The notes: generated by a model not told the origin, from the sequence alone. A stretch of 64,000 bases of DNA from JALZVT01 sp039029135 (GCA_039029135.1 JBCCGT010000002.1:186001-250000), one strand, 5' to 3'; shown: positions 1-9,699, counted from the first letter of the stretch. Translations and numbers: made by a program.

Positions 1-28
1 TGCCCAGCCGAGTTTAACCCATTAAGAT

Positions 29-47
29 AATAATGATTCGCATTCGT
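29..47. promoter_or_regulatory. Fur box upstream of ABC/methyltransferase operon
   Basis: The core reads AATGATTCGCATT, close to the Fur consensus AATGATAATCATT. It lies about 60 bp before the start of the first ABC gene. Its position inside the longest possible reading frame argues that the ATG at 33 is part of the operator and not a start codon. Confidence 0.7.
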
Positions 48-104
48 GATAGTCTGTCGGTGGGCGCGACCAGACCCGCGCAGCCACCACACCGACGGTA
101 CCCA

Positions 105-1946
105 ATGATGACCGAAGCCGCAGCCTCAACCGCACCCCCGCTCGCCGCGACCGACGCCGCCGACACGGACACCGAACCCAGCCTCTGGACGATCATTGCG
201 CCCGTCAACGGCGAGATCTACCTGGGCATGGCGGTGTCGCTGTTGAGCCTCATTGGCTGGCTGGGCTCGATCATGCTGTTTCTGCCGATCACCCGCGAGA
301 TCGGCGCCGCAGCGCCCGACCCCGCGCGGCTGTGGTCGCTCATCGGGCTGAGCCTCGGCCTGGTAGCGCTGGCCTTCGTGTGCCGCGCCTGGTCGTTTCG
401 AATATCGCATCTGGGGGCGTTTCGCCTCGAGCAGATTCTGCGTACCGAACTCACGACGCGGCTGGCGCAGGTACCGCTGGGCTACGTCGTCAACGCCGGG
501 TCGGGCGCGTTGAAGAAGATCGTGCTTGACGACGTGCGCGCGCTGCACGCCTTCGTTGCCGACAGCACGCCGCTGTTCGCGCGCGTCTTCTCGGCGCCCG
601 TGCTGTGCATATTGCTGATGCTGGCGCTCGACTGGCGGCTGGCGCTGCTGTCGCTGGTGCTGTTTCCGGTCGGCATGGTGGGCATGTTCTTCGCCTTTCG
701 CGACTACGAGGTCGCGCGCAAGAAGGTCGACGACGCGTCTGAGCGCATCAGCGTCGTCATTAACGAATACGTGCAGGGCATGCACGTGGTCCGGACGTTC
801 GACGACGGTTCGGGCTCCTTCGAGCGCTATCGGCTCGCGCTGGCCGACGCCACCGCAACGATGAAGGCCTGGACGGAGAAGTCCCAGACGGGCGCGTTCA
901 TTGCGCGCACCCTGTTCGCGGCGCTGCCGGCCGTGCTGGTGCTGCTCGCCGTTGGCATACCCATGGTCGAACGGGGCACGCTCGAACTGCCCGTGCTGAT
1001 GATGTTCCTGCTGCTGGCGCCCACCGTCACCGAGTCGATCGTACCGATCGTCTGGATGCAGCAGCTCATCACCAACGCAAGCGCCTCGGTCAAGCGCATC
1101 GGCGAACTGCGCGAGGTCGATCTGCTCACCGAGCCCGCCAGCGCCGCGGTCCCGGCGGATGCGTCGGTCGAACTGCGGAACGTGACGTTTCGCTATGAGG
1201 GTCGCGAGGACGACGCGCTGCGCAACGTCAACATCCGCATGCCCGCGGGCACCGTCACCGCCCTGGTCGGACCCTCCGGCGCCGGCAAGAGCACCGTGGC
1301 CCAGCTCATTCCCCGGTTTTGGGACGTGAAGGCGGGTCAGGTGCTCGTCGGCGGTGTGGACGTGCGCGACATGACATCCGATCAGCTCATGCGCTCCGTC
1401 GCGTTCGTGTTTCAGGCGCCGTTTCTGCTGAGCGATACGATCGCGGCCAACATCCGCCTCGGCAAACCCGACGCCTCGGACGACGAAGTCATCGCCGCGG
1501 CCAAGGCGGCGCAGGCCCACGACTTCATCTGCGACGAACTGCCGGACGGCTACGACACGGAGGTCGGCGAGCAGGGCTCGAAGCTCTCGGGCGGACAGCG
1601 TCAGCGCATCACGATCGCGCGCGCGATTCTGCAGGACTCGCCGATCATCGTGCTCGACGAGGCCACCGCGTTCGCCGATCCCGACAACGAGGCGAAGATA
1701 CACAGCGCGCTGGCCGAACTGGCCCGCGGCAAGACGCTGATCGTCGTGGCCCACCGGCTGTCGACGATCAGCGACGCCCACCAGATCGTCGTGCTCGACC
1801 GCGGCGAGGTCACCGAGAGCGGCACGCACGACGAACTCGTGGCCGGCGACGGCCGCTACGCGAGCCTGTGGTCCCACTTTCAGCAGGCGCAGGGCTGGGG
1901 ACTGCGCACGCGGGACGCCCGCCCCGACGGGGAGGCTTCGGCATGA
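105..1946 (+). CDS. IrtA/YbtP-type ABC transporter (TM domain fused to ATPase)
   Basis: This is a half-transporter of about 613 residues with an N-terminal six-helix type IV (exporter-fold) membrane domain and a C-terminal ATPase. Visible motifs are Walker A GPSGAGKST (around residue 389), signature LSGGQRQR (around 494), Walker B IIVLDEATAF and H-loop AHRLST. The cytoplasmic loop containing LKKIVLDDV resembles siderophore importers of the IrtA/YbtP group. I chose the ATG at 105 (or 108) because the ATG at 33 lies in a Fur box. The stop overlaps the next start (ATGA), so the two halves are translationally coupled and probably form a heterodimer. Ferric-siderophore import is inferred from Fur control and the adjacent TonB receptor; a generic exporter is the alternative. 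Confidence 0.85.
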   Translation: MMTEAAASTAPPLAATDAADTDTEPSLWTIIAPVNGEIYLGMAVSLLSLIGWLGSIMLFLPITREIGAAAPDPARLWSLIGLSLGLVALAFVCRAWSFRISHLGAFRLEQILRTELTTRLAQVPLGYVVNAGSGALKKIVLDDVRALHAFVADSTPLFARVFSAPVLCILLMLALDWRLALLSLVLFPVGMVGMFFAFRDYEVARKKVDDASERISVVINEYVQGMHVVRTFDDGSGSFERYRLALADATATMKAWTEKSQTGAFIARTLFAALPAVLVLLAVGIPMVERGTLELPVLMMFLLLAPTVTESIVPIVWMQQLITNASASVKRIGELREVDLLTEPASAAVPADASVELRNVTFRYEGREDDALRNVNIRMPAGTVTALVGPSGAGKSTVAQLIPRFWDVKAGQVLVGGVDVRDMTSDQLMRSVAFVFQAPFLLSDTIAANIRLGKPDASDDEVIAAAKAAQAHDFICDELPDGYDTEVGEQGSKLSGGQRQRITIARAILQDSPIIVLDEATAFADPDNEAKIHSALAELARGKTLIVVAHRLSTISDAHQIVVLDRGEVTESGTHDELVAGDGRYASLWSHFQQAQGWGLRTRDARPDGEASA

Positions 1947-3688
1947 TCGAGACCTTCCGCAACATGATCCGCGCGTGCGGCTCGCGCGCCGATCTAATGC
2001 GCCTGTCGCTGCTGTTCGCGTTCCTGTCCGCCGCCGCGCAGGGCCTGGCCTATGCGCTGCTGTTTCCGTTCTTCGCGGCGCTGGCCGTCGAGCCCGGCGG
2101 CGCCTGGATCTACTTCGCGGGCATCGTCGCGCTGGTGCTTCTGGACGCCCTGCTCAGATTCGGCGGCTCGAAGACGGAGTGGCGCGTCTACATTGAGGTA
2201 TCCGACGAGACGCGTTCCAACCTGGGCGAACAGCTCAAGCGCATGCCGCTGGAGCAGCTCGCGCGAAGGCAGACCGGCGATCTGAACAGCGTTCTCACCG
2301 GCAACGTGCAGGACGTCGTTTCCATCGCGGGCGGCCTCTTTGGCATGGTCGTCAACACGATGGTGGCGCCCACCGTGACGATCATCGCAACGCTGTTCGT
2401 CGACTGGCGTCTGGCGCTCGCGATGCTGGTGCTGTTTCCGATCGCGATTCCGGTGTACCGGATCATTCGCAGCGCCGGCGCGCGCGACAATCGTCTGTCG
2501 ATGGAGGCACACGCGGACGCGGCGTCGCACATCGTCGAGTACACCCAGGGGCTCGCAGTGCTGCGCGCGACGCGCCAGGTGGGCGAACAATCGCAGCGCC
2601 TGCAGGCCTCGCTCGCGCGCCTGCGCGACGCCCAGGCAACGGGTACCCGCCTGAACACGCTGCCTGCGATCCTCATGTCGGCGATCGTGCAGCTCGGCAT
2701 CGTCGCCATTGCGGCGCTGGCGATCGTCTTCGTACTGGATGGCTCGCTCAGCGTCGCCGCGCTGCTGGCGCTGATCGTGATCGCGATCCGCTTCAGCGAA
2801 CCGCTGGCGCTGTTCGCTAACCTGTCCGCGATGTTCGACTTCATGGAGGCGGCCATCGATCGGATCGGCGAGCTGCTCGCGGTGCCGCCACTGGCGACCC
2901 TGCCGGGCGGCGGCACGCCCGAGGGTGCGCACGTCGAGTTTCGCGATCTGACGTTCGCCTACGACCAGACGGAAGAACAGGTGCTGCGGTCGCTGTCGTT
3001 CGACGTGCCCGAGCGCAGCCTGACGGCGCTCGTCGGCACTTCCGGCAGCGGTAAGACGACGGTGACGCGCATGCTGACCCGCTTCGCCGATCCGCAGCAG
3101 GGCAGCGTCATGATCGGCGGCGTCGACGTCCGCAGCCTGACGCAGGGCGAACTGATGCAGCAGTTTTCGGTCGTGTTCCAGGACGTGTATCTGTTCGATG
3201 ATTCGATCTGGGAGAACATCAGGCTCGCGAAACCGGACGCGACCAACGAAGAGATCGAGGCCGCGGCCAGGGCGGCCAACTGTCACGACTTCATCACCGC
3301 GCTGCCGAACGGCTACAGCACCGGCGTCGGCGAAATCGGCGGCGCGCTGTCCGGCGGCGAACGCCAGCGCATCTCGATCGCGCGCGCCATTCTCAAGGAC
3401 GCGCCCATCGTGATACTCGACGAGCCGACGTCGGCACTGGACACAGAGAGCGAGGTCGCGGTGCAGCGCGCCATCGATACGCTGGTGCAAGACAAGACCG
3501 TTATCGTGATCGCGCATCGACTGTCCACGATCGTGGCGGCCGACAACATCATCGTGCTGGAGGCCGGCGAAATTGCCGAACAGGGCGATCACGCGGCGCT
3601 ACTGGCGCGCGATGGGCGCTACGCGCAGATGTGGAACGCGCAGCGCGCAGAGCGAAACTGGCAGATCACGGGAGGGGCGGCAGCATGA
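1943..3688 (+). CDS. IrtB/YbtQ-type ABC transporter, partner half
   Basis: This 581-residue half-transporter begins MIETFRNMI at the ATG that overlaps the stop of the preceding gene. The membrane domain is followed by an ATPase with Walker A GTSGSGKTT (around 365), signature LSGGERQR (around 469), Walker B IVILDEPTSALD and H-loop AHRLST. It has canonical catalytic residues and no fused FAD/SIP domain. Together with the preceding gene it forms the expected two-gene siderophore ABC pair, and it overlaps the following methyltransferase start by four bases. A longer in-frame ORF starting at 1319 runs inside the upstream gene and is not real. The substrate is unknown. Confidence 0.87.
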   Translation: MIETFRNMIRACGSRADLMRLSLLFAFLSAAAQGLAYALLFPFFAALAVEPGGAWIYFAGIVALVLLDALLRFGGSKTEWRVYIEVSDETRSNLGEQLKRMPLEQLARRQTGDLNSVLTGNVQDVVSIAGGLFGMVVNTMVAPTVTIIATLFVDWRLALAMLVLFPIAIPVYRIIRSAGARDNRLSMEAHADAASHIVEYTQGLAVLRATRQVGEQSQRLQASLARLRDAQATGTRLNTLPAILMSAIVQLGIVAIAALAIVFVLDGSLSVAALLALIVIAIRFSEPLALFANLSAMFDFMEAAIDRIGELLAVPPLATLPGGGTPEGAHVEFRDLTFAYDQTEEQVLRSLSFDVPERSLTALVGTSGSGKTTVTRMLTRFADPQQGSVMIGGVDVRSLTQGELMQQFSVVFQDVYLFDDSIWENIRLAKPDATNEEIEAAARAANCHDFITALPNGYSTGVGEIGGALSGGERQRISIARAILKDAPIVILDEPTSALDTESEVAVQRAIDTLVQDKTVIVIAHRLSTIVAADNIIVLEAGEIAEQGDHAALLARDGRYAQMWNAQRAERNWQITGGAAA

Positions 3689-4728
3689 AACTCGGCTTTA
3701 AGGGTACGGACGTCAGAGAGCGACTGGTCCTGCTGACGGGCCTGGTGCCCGAACTGGCGATGCTCCCGTTCATCTCGATGGTGGTAAACAACGCGGTGTT
3801 TACCGCGCAGCGCCTCGGGCTGTTCGAACTGCTCGAGACAGAGCCCATGACGCCGAGCGCCATCGCGGCCCGGGTCGACATCGACGAACACGCGGCGCAG
3901 GTGCTGCTAGAGGCGCTGGCCGGTTTCGGCTATCTCGAGCGCACGCGCGGAACGTTCGCGATCAGCGCCGAGCTGCGCAAGTCGCTGTCGGGGCGCATGG
4001 GCGAGATGGCACGCTCGATGCTGGAGTTCGCGCCCGACGTCGCGCGCAAGTTTGAATCTCTGGACGAGGCTGTACGAACCGGCGACGTCTCCGATTTCCA
4101 CTTCGATCCCGCAACGCCGGGCCAGTGGCAGCACTACCTGAGCTTCCTGAAACTGTCCGCGGCGCGGCCCACCAAAGCGATCACGGACAAGGTCAGGTTC
4201 GACGCACCGCCGAAACGCATGCTCGACATTGCGGGCGGTCCCGCGCAGTACAGCATCGCGTTCTGCGAGAAGTACCCCGACCTCGAAGCGGTGATTCTGG
4301 ATCTGCCGGAATCCGCGGCAGCGGGCAATGAGGAAGCCGCCAAGGTCGGCATGTCCGAACGCATCTCCTACGTCGTCGGCAACTTTTTCGAAACGCAGTG
4401 GGGCACCGATTACGACATCGCCCTGCTATCGAACATGCTCCACTGCCTGAAGGCCGACGAGTGCCGGCTCATTCTGCGCCGCGCATTCGAAGCGCTGCGC
4501 CCCGGCGCGGTGATCGTGACCAACGAGCCGGGCTTTCCGGGCGACGATGCGCCCATCGACACCTTCGCGGCTTACACGTCGCTGCTGTACTTCACGGTGA
4601 CCGGCGGCCGCACGCACCCCACGCCCGCCATTGAAGGCTGGCTACGCGACGCAGGTTTCCAAGACATCTCGATGAGTACCGGTGGCGGCCAGACGCAGGC
4701 GATCGGACAAAAACCCGCATCATCCTGA
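3685..4728 (+). CDS. SAM-dependent O-methyltransferase (CrtF/ASMT-like)
   Basis: This 347-residue protein has the layout of plant-type/acetylserotonin and CrtF-like O-methyltransferases: an N-terminal winged-helix dimerisation part (about residues 20-100) and a Rossmann domain with SAM motif I DIAGGP (about 181-186). The histidine in NMLHCLK (around 253) sits where this family's catalytic base usually lies. The ATG overlaps the upstream ABC stop and follows a GGAGGGG stretch at 3671-3677, so it is part of the Fur-controlled operon. A methyltransferase locked to a siderophore-type ABC pair is unusual. It may methylate a siderophore or another imported or exported catechol-like compound (inference). 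No other biosynthetic gene is next to it. Confidence 0.8.
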   Translation: MKLGFKGTDVRERLVLLTGLVPELAMLPFISMVVNNAVFTAQRLGLFELLETEPMTPSAIAARVDIDEHAAQVLLEALAGFGYLERTRGTFAISAELRKSLSGRMGEMARSMLEFAPDVARKFESLDEAVRTGDVSDFHFDPATPGQWQHYLSFLKLSAARPTKAITDKVRFDAPPKRMLDIAGGPAQYSIAFCEKYPDLEAVILDLPESAAAGNEEAAKVGMSERISYVVGNFFETQWGTDYDIALLSNMLHCLKADECRLILRRAFEALRPGAVIVTNEPGFPGDDAPIDTFAAYTSLLYFTVTGGRTHPTPAIEGWLRDAGFQDISMSTGGGQTQAIGQKPASS

Positions 4729-4867
4729 ACGTCGGCGGAGCAACAATCGCGCATAGCCGGCGAGACAAAGGCCCCGACATTCCAACGCGGTACAGCGGCG
4801 GCACATCGCGAGTTCGACGTAAGTCGACGTAAAGGGATGAGGGCCGGACGCTGATGATCTTTTAGAT

Positions 4868-4886
4868 GAGAATGATTATCATGCGC
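4868..4886. promoter_or_regulatory. Fur box upstream of TonB receptor
   Basis: The core AATGATTATCAT matches the Fur consensus well on its left and central part. It lies 33 bp before the receptor start, where it would block the promoter under iron repletion. Confidence 0.8.
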
Positions 4887-4918
4887 GGCCGGGATAGAAC
4901 ACTACGTACAAACTCACT

Positions 4919-7228
4919 ATGTCCAAACTAACGCAAAACAGAACCACTTTTGTGGTGACGGCCGCCCTCGCCTGTGCGACTGGCCTGGCCTCGCCGCTAA
5001 CCAATGCGCAGGTCGATGACGACACATTGATCGACGCAGACATGATCGAAGAAGTCGTCGTTATCGGTCAGAAATACGAACGCTCGCTGCAGGACACGCC
5101 GCAAAGCGTCTCGGTCATCGACGCGCAGCTTATGCAGGACGAGAACCTGCTGACGCTGAATGACGTGCTGTATCGCACGCCCAACGCGGTCTCCACTTTC
5201 GGCGGCACCGGCTTCTCGCTGCGCGGCGTGCGCAACGACAACGTGTCCGGCGGCGGGTTCGCCGACCTGGCGACCATCTTCCTCGACGGCGCGCCGCTGT
5301 CGCGCGACAACACGTTCGTGGGCACGCTCGACATCTGGGACCTGGAGCAGATCGAAGTGCTGCGCGGCCCCCAGTCGACGCTGCAGGGCCGCAACTCGCT
5401 GGCCGGCGCGGTCATCATGAAGACCGCGGACCCGACCTATGAATGGAGCGGCAAGGCGCGCGTGCAGCTGCTAAGCGAAATCGACGAGAGACGCTACTCT
5501 GTTGCGTTCGGCGGCCCGCTGATCGACAACCAGCTCGCGTTTCGCATCGCCGCGGAAAAGAACGAGACCGACGGCGCGATCACCAACGTGACGCTCGACG
5601 CCAACGCCGACACCGTCGACAGCGAAATGCTGCGCGCGAAGCTGCTGATTACCCCCGATGCGGCGCCGAACCTGCGCATGCTGTTCTCGTACATGTACGA
5701 CGACCGAGAGTTCGGCCAGCGCGACAGCCGCTTCGATCCGCCCGGCAGCTGGGACGATCGGCAGGCGTTCAACAACCGCCGCGCGCTCGACACGACCGAG
5801 AATCACATGGGCATTGCGAACATCAGCTATCAGCTCAGCGACACGCTCGATCTGGACTGGATCACCACGTACTCGGCTTCCAAACGCCGCCGCAGCCTCG
5901 ACGGCGATGCGACCGCACGCGAGTCGCAGTTCTCTGAAACCGCCAGCGATACGGATACGCTGACCTCCGAATTGCGCCTGTCGTTCACCACGGAGCGCAT
6001 GACGGGACTCGTCGGCCTGTGGTACTCCGACATCGACAACCAGCCGAACACGCTGTTCACCCGCTTCAGCTTCGATGTGATCGAGCAGTTCCAGCTTCCG
6101 TTCCTGCTGCAAGGACCGCCGTTCAACCTCGACGCCGGCACCGCCGGCTTCGTGTCGAGTTTCTACACCGATCCGTTTCTGCTCGACGCCGACCTCGACA
6201 CCCTGCAGCAGATCGAGACCTTCGCGATCTTCTCCGACGTCACGTTCGACCTGACCGACAGGCTGTCGCTGCTCGCCGGCTTCCGCTTCGACCGCGAGGA
6301 GCAGGTGATCGACGCGACCCAGATGGTGGTCGTCGCCTCGGATCTGCCCGATCCGGCGCTGGCCGGCCCGGCGGCACCCGTGGTCGCCGGCGTGAACATG
6401 TTCCTGCGGGCGCAGGCGGACCAGGCCAACTCGCCGGGCTTCGCCGAGGAAACCACGTTCGAGCAGTTCCTGCCGAAATTCGGTCTCAGCTACGCGCTGA
6501 CCGACCGCCAGACCCTGAGCTTCATCGTCCAGCGCGGCTACCGGTCGGGCGGCGTGTCCGGCAACGCGGCGCGGGTCACGATCGTGCCCTACGACGAGGA
6601 GACCACCTGGAACTACGAGCTGGCGTATCGCAGCCAGTGGCTGGACGATCGCCTGACGCTGAACGCGAACGCCTACTTCACCGACTGGACCGACCAGCAG
6701 GTGACCGCGTTCCTGTCGAGCAACTCCTTCGACAGCCAGGTCGAAAACGCGGGCAAGTCCGAGCTGAAGGGCTTCGAGCTGGACGTGAGCTACGCGCCCG
6801 ACTCGACGCTGCGCTTCTACACGGCCATCGGCTACGCCGACACCGAGTTCACGGAGTTTTCTCTGTTGCTGGAACTAGACTTTGATGATCTTTCCGGCAA
6901 TGAGTTTTCCCGCGCCCCGGCCTGGACGCTGTCGGGTGGCTTTACCTGGACGCCCGCCGGCGGCTGGTTCGTCAACGTCAACGCGAACCACACGACGGAC
7001 AGCTTCAACTCGGCCACCATCCAGGACGAAGGCCCGGACATTCCGGAACGCACGCTGGTCAACTTCCGCGCCGGCTGGAGCAACGACAACCTGGGGGTCT
7101 ACGTAATCGGTCGCAACGTGTTCGACAACGAGCACTTCGATTCGAGCTTTCTGGATGCCGACGGCGGGTCGGTGGGACGCTGGGGCCAGCCGCAGCTCTT
7201 CGGCGTGACGCTCGAAGCGAATCTGTAG
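4919..7228 (+). CDS. TonB-dependent siderophore-type receptor
   Basis: This 769-residue outer-membrane receptor has a cleavable signal peptide (about residues 1-31, ending TNAQ), then a short region with EEVVVIGQKYE, typical of the TonB-box/plug start. A plug domain follows (LRGVRNDN, DIWDLEQIEVLRGPQSTLQGRNSLAG, shown here only as landmarks), then a long beta-barrel. The C terminus LFGVTLEANL ends in an asparagine-leucine pair near an aromatic-rich strand. The gene has its own Fur box and follows the ABC/methyltransferase operon in the same direction across about 190 bp, so it is the likely outer-membrane partner of that importer. The ligand cannot be read from the sequence. Confidence 0.9.
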   Translation: MSKLTQNRTTFVVTAALACATGLASPLTNAQVDDDTLIDADMIEEVVVIGQKYERSLQDTPQSVSVIDAQLMQDENLLTLNDVLYRTPNAVSTFGGTGFSLRGVRNDNVSGGGFADLATIFLDGAPLSRDNTFVGTLDIWDLEQIEVLRGPQSTLQGRNSLAGAVIMKTADPTYEWSGKARVQLLSEIDERRYSVAFGGPLIDNQLAFRIAAEKNETDGAITNVTLDANADTVDSEMLRAKLLITPDAAPNLRMLFSYMYDDREFGQRDSRFDPPGSWDDRQAFNNRRALDTTENHMGIANISYQLSDTLDLDWITTYSASKRRRSLDGDATARESQFSETASDTDTLTSELRLSFTTERMTGLVGLWYSDIDNQPNTLFTRFSFDVIEQFQLPFLLQGPPFNLDAGTAGFVSSFYTDPFLLDADLDTLQQIETFAIFSDVTFDLTDRLSLLAGFRFDREEQVIDATQMVVVASDLPDPALAGPAAPVVAGVNMFLRAQADQANSPGFAEETTFEQFLPKFGLSYALTDRQTLSFIVQRGYRSGGVSGNAARVTIVPYDEETTWNYELAYRSQWLDDRLTLNANAYFTDWTDQQVTAFLSSNSFDSQVENAGKSELKGFELDVSYAPDSTLRFYTAIGYADTEFTEFSLLLELDFDDLSGNEFSRAPAWTLSGGFTWTPAGGWFVNVNANHTTDSFNSATIQDEGPDIPERTLVNFRAGWSNDNLGVYVIGRNVFDNEHFDSSFLDADGGSVGRWGQPQLFGVTLEANL

Positions 7229-7252
7229 TCGGCGGGACTGTCGAAAAGAGGT

Positions 7253-7272
7253 AGCGGCGTTCGATCGCCGCT
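7253..7272. terminator. Hairpin between TonB receptor and pPOX gene
   Basis: A perfect 7-bp inverted repeat (AGCGGCG / CGCCGCT) with a 6-base loop lies between two convergent genes. No T-tract follows on either strand, so a terminator role is only likely by position. Confidence 0.4.
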
Positions 7273-7322
7273 CATCGCTCGCGCGGTGTCCGCCGCGCGC
7301 ACCGAGCGGCAAACGGCGCGCG

Positions 7323-7757
7323 TCAGGCGCCTTCCGTCTCCGCGCCGTAGTCCCAGGAAATGCGCCGCTCGATCTGAACCTCGATAAACGCCGACCCTGG
7401 CCGGGCCTCGGTCGGCAGCTGCGCTTCGGGCACGCCACGAGCCGCGGCACCCCGCCGCATCAGCCGCAACACCGACTCGGCGTCGCGATGCACCCGCGCG
7501 GTGCCCTGCACCATCGCACCCTTGATATCGCTCATGGTGGAACCGGATTCCACCAAGAGCGCGACCCTGGGATTGCGATCGACGTTCAGCGTCTTCTGCG
7601 TGTTGTCACGACAGCCGAGATAGATGGACTCGGCGTGGCGAAAGTAGCCGAGCGGTACGCTGTGGGGAAAGCCGTCGGCGCCGACGGTGGACAGCACCAT
7701 CCACCCGGGTCGGCTCGCTAGAAAGGCATCGAACTCGTCGTCGGTCAGGGCGCGCAT
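7323..7757 (-). CDS. pyridoxamine 5'-phosphate oxidase-family (FMN split-barrel) protein
   Basis: This 144-residue protein shows the split-barrel flavin pattern: MVLSTVGADGFPHSVPLGY near the N terminus, then NPRVALLVESG, VQGTARV and a C-terminal WDYG. This is the single-domain layout of pPOX/general-stress FMN or F420-binding proteins. It follows the serine hydrolase by 19 bp on the same strand and is probably co-transcribed with it. The exact reaction (flavin reductase, haem degradation or other) cannot be read. Given the iron-rich surroundings a haem-related role is possible but unsupported. Confidence 0.75.
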   Translation of the reverse strand: MRALTDDEFDAFLASRPGWMVLSTVGADGFPHSVPLGYFRHAESIYLGCRDNTQKTLNVDRNPRVALLVESGSTMSDIKGAMVQGTARVHRDAESVLRLMRRGAAARGVPEAQLPTEARPGSAFIEVQIERRISWDYGAETEGA

Positions 7758-7776
7758 GATTTTCTCTGCAACTAAG

Positions 7777-9699
7777 TCAGAACCATCCTAGCGTGTTCCA
7801 GTACCAGCTAAGCCACGCATACAGGACAAAACCGACCACGAACACTAGCGTCATCAAGCGCTCGCCCCAGCCCGCGGTGCCGTCGGTCAGTCGCCAGACG
7901 CGAATCGCCGCCAGCAAGAGGCCTACCCCTACCACCAGCGTCGAGACAGTCAACGTACGCAGAATCTCGGGCGGGATCTCGAACAGAAATCGATCGTTGT
8001 CCTGCAGTCCCTGCACCAGCTTGACGATGCCCCACAGGACGCCGAGCGCGGCCAGCCAGGACAGGCCGTTCAAGACCCGCGTCCCGAGCGGGCGCGGCGG
8101 CAGGCCGCGCCGCCGTATCAAGCCGACGGCCCAGCCGATGACGCACACCAGCATCGACAGCGCGACCAGAGCAAACAGCGCCTGATGCAGGCGCGGCCGG
8201 TCGATAGTGCCCAGGCGCTCCATCGTGCTGGCCGCATAGCTCGAGAAGGTCAGGTGCGTGACGGCATCATCGGCGTCGCGATGAAACAGCACCTCGGTAT
8301 CCGAGTAGCGGCCGCGAAAGCGATCCGGCGTTGCGGTCGCGACATAGGCCGTCGCGCCGTTGCCGCCGTCTATGAGTAGGTAGCCGTCGTCATCGCTCCA
8401 CACGCGCGTTCCGCCGAGCAGACGCGCGAGCTTCGAAAAATCGGACTGCGGCCGACGCAGCGGCGCGTAGACGCCGGCGTACTGTGCCTGCCGCTGCCCC
8501 GCATCGGGCGGCGGCTCGGCGCGCGGCGGCAGGTCATCGCCAATCAGCCAGTCCAGCAGCGCCTCCTGCAGGTTGCCCGCCGGACGGTCGCCGCCGTCGC
8601 TGTTGAACGACAGGAACACGCCGAGGCTGAGCTGCGGGATCAGTACCATCTGCGAATGGAAGCCGCGATAGTCGCCGCCGTGGCCGTAGATGACGACGCC
8701 CCGGCGGGTTAGATCGTTAAAGCCGTGGCGCCAGCCGCGCGCGCCTGGGAAGGGTCGATAGCTGACCTCCAGCATGCGTCGATGGGTCGCCGGACTCATC
8801 AGCCCGCGGCCTTCGTCGAGCAGCGCCGTCATGAAGCGCGCCATGTCGGCGCCGGTGGTGCTGACCATTCCCGCGGGATAGATGCGCCAATGAATGAACG
8901 GCTGTGGCTCGAAGGCGCCCGCCTTGTACTGATAGCCCTGCGCCAAATCTGCGCGCAGCGCCTCGGGCATCGGATGCCGGACCACGGTGCGGGTCATGCC
9001 GAGCGGCGCGAGCACCTGCTGCTCTAGATAATCTGACCAGGGTTCGCCGGAGACCCGGGCGATCAGATGCGCCGCCAGAGCCGTGCTGTGGTTCGAGTAG
9101 GACGAATACTGCCCCGGCGGTCTGACCTGGCGCGGCAGGTTGCTCGCGAGGTAGTCCTCAAGAGGTTCCAGATCGTCGGCGCTGCGTCGCCCCAGGTCGA
9201 GTACCAGATCCTCGAAGCCGGCGCTGTGATTCATGAAGTGCAGCGCCGTCACCGGCTGTCCGAAGGGCTCGGGAATCTGCACGCGATCGAAGTAGCCGTT
9301 CACCTCGGCGTCGAGATCCAGCCGCCCCTGCTCGACGAGCTGCATCAGGGCGACCCAGGTGAACGGCTTGGAGATGGACGCGATGCGGAACAGCGTGCGC
9401 TCCGGATCGACCGGTCGGCGGGCGGCGATGTCGGCATAACCCAGACCGCGATTCAGCAGCACCTCGCCGTGCTGGACAACGGTCACCACCGCCCCGGCGA
9501 CGCGATGCTCGGCGCGCTGGCTCAGCCACACGCCGTCGACGAAGGCGTCTAGGGCGTCCGTGTCGATCGCGCGGTCGGCGGCGGCGGCGCGGGCCTCAAG
9601 CGCGGCTTCGGCCGCGGTCACGAACGCGGGCATCAGCAGGGCAAGGCACAACAGGAACACTGTGGCGGCACCCGCCGCCGGTCTGCACGCTCTACCCAT
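7777..9699 (-). CDS. membrane-anchored beta-lactamase-fold serine hydrolase
   Basis: This 640-residue class C beta-lactamase/esterase-like protein has a signal peptide (ending around FVTAAEA). The nucleophile motif SISK of SxxK is followed by the YSN tyrosine motif and GHGG in place of the KTG box. The C-terminal 150 or so residues carry four hydrophobic helices (for example LFALVALSMLVCVIGWAVGL), so the catalytic domain is held at the periplasmic face of the inner membrane. Such proteins include peptidases and esterases acting on D-amino acid or ester substrates; true beta-lactam hydrolysis is less likely. It is first in a two-gene unit with the pPOX protein. Confidence 0.85.
   Translation of the reverse strand: MGRACRPAAGAATVFLLCLALLMPAFVTAAEAALEARAAAADRAIDTDALDAFVDGVWLSQRAEHRVAGAVVTVVQHGEVLLNRGLGYADIAARRPVDPERTLFRIASISKPFTWVALMQLVEQGRLDLDAEVNGYFDRVQIPEPFGQPVTALHFMNHSAGFEDLVLDLGRRSADDLEPLEDYLASNLPRQVRPPGQYSSYSNHSTALAAHLIARVSGEPWSDYLEQQVLAPLGMTRTVVRHPMPEALRADLAQGYQYKAGAFEPQPFIHWRIYPAGMVSTTGADMARFMTALLDEGRGLMSPATHRRMLEVSYRPFPGARGWRHGFNDLTRRGVVIYGHGGDYRGFHSQMVLIPQLSLGVFLSFNSDGGDRPAGNLQEALLDWLIGDDLPPRAEPPPDAGQRQAQYAGVYAPLRRPQSDFSKLARLLGGTRVWSDDDGYLLIDGGNGATAYVATATPDRFRGRYSDTEVLFHRDADDAVTHLTFSSYAASTMERLGTIDRPRLHQALFALVALSMLVCVIGWAVGLIRRRGLPPRPLGTRVLNGLSWLAALGVLWGIVKLVQGLQDNDRFLFEIPPEILRTLTVSTLVVGVGLLLAAIRVWRLTDGTAGWGERLMTLVFVVGFVLYAWLSWYWNTLGWF

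Noticed and set aside
33..107. N-terminal extension of the first ABC gene from ATG 33
   Set aside because: It overlaps the Fur box at 29-47 and adds residues without family similarity; ATG 105 or 108 is preferred.
126..1877. long minus-strand ORF of about 583 codons
   Set aside because: Antisense shadow of the GC-rich ABC gene; Arg/His/Asp-rich with no domain.
1994..3592. long minus-strand ORF opposite the second ABC gene
   Set aside because: Same shadow pattern; no domain or start signal.
7777..9699. true beta-lactamase conferring drug resistance
   Set aside because: Membrane-anchored C-terminal helices and HGG motif fit an esterase/peptidase-like hydrolase better.
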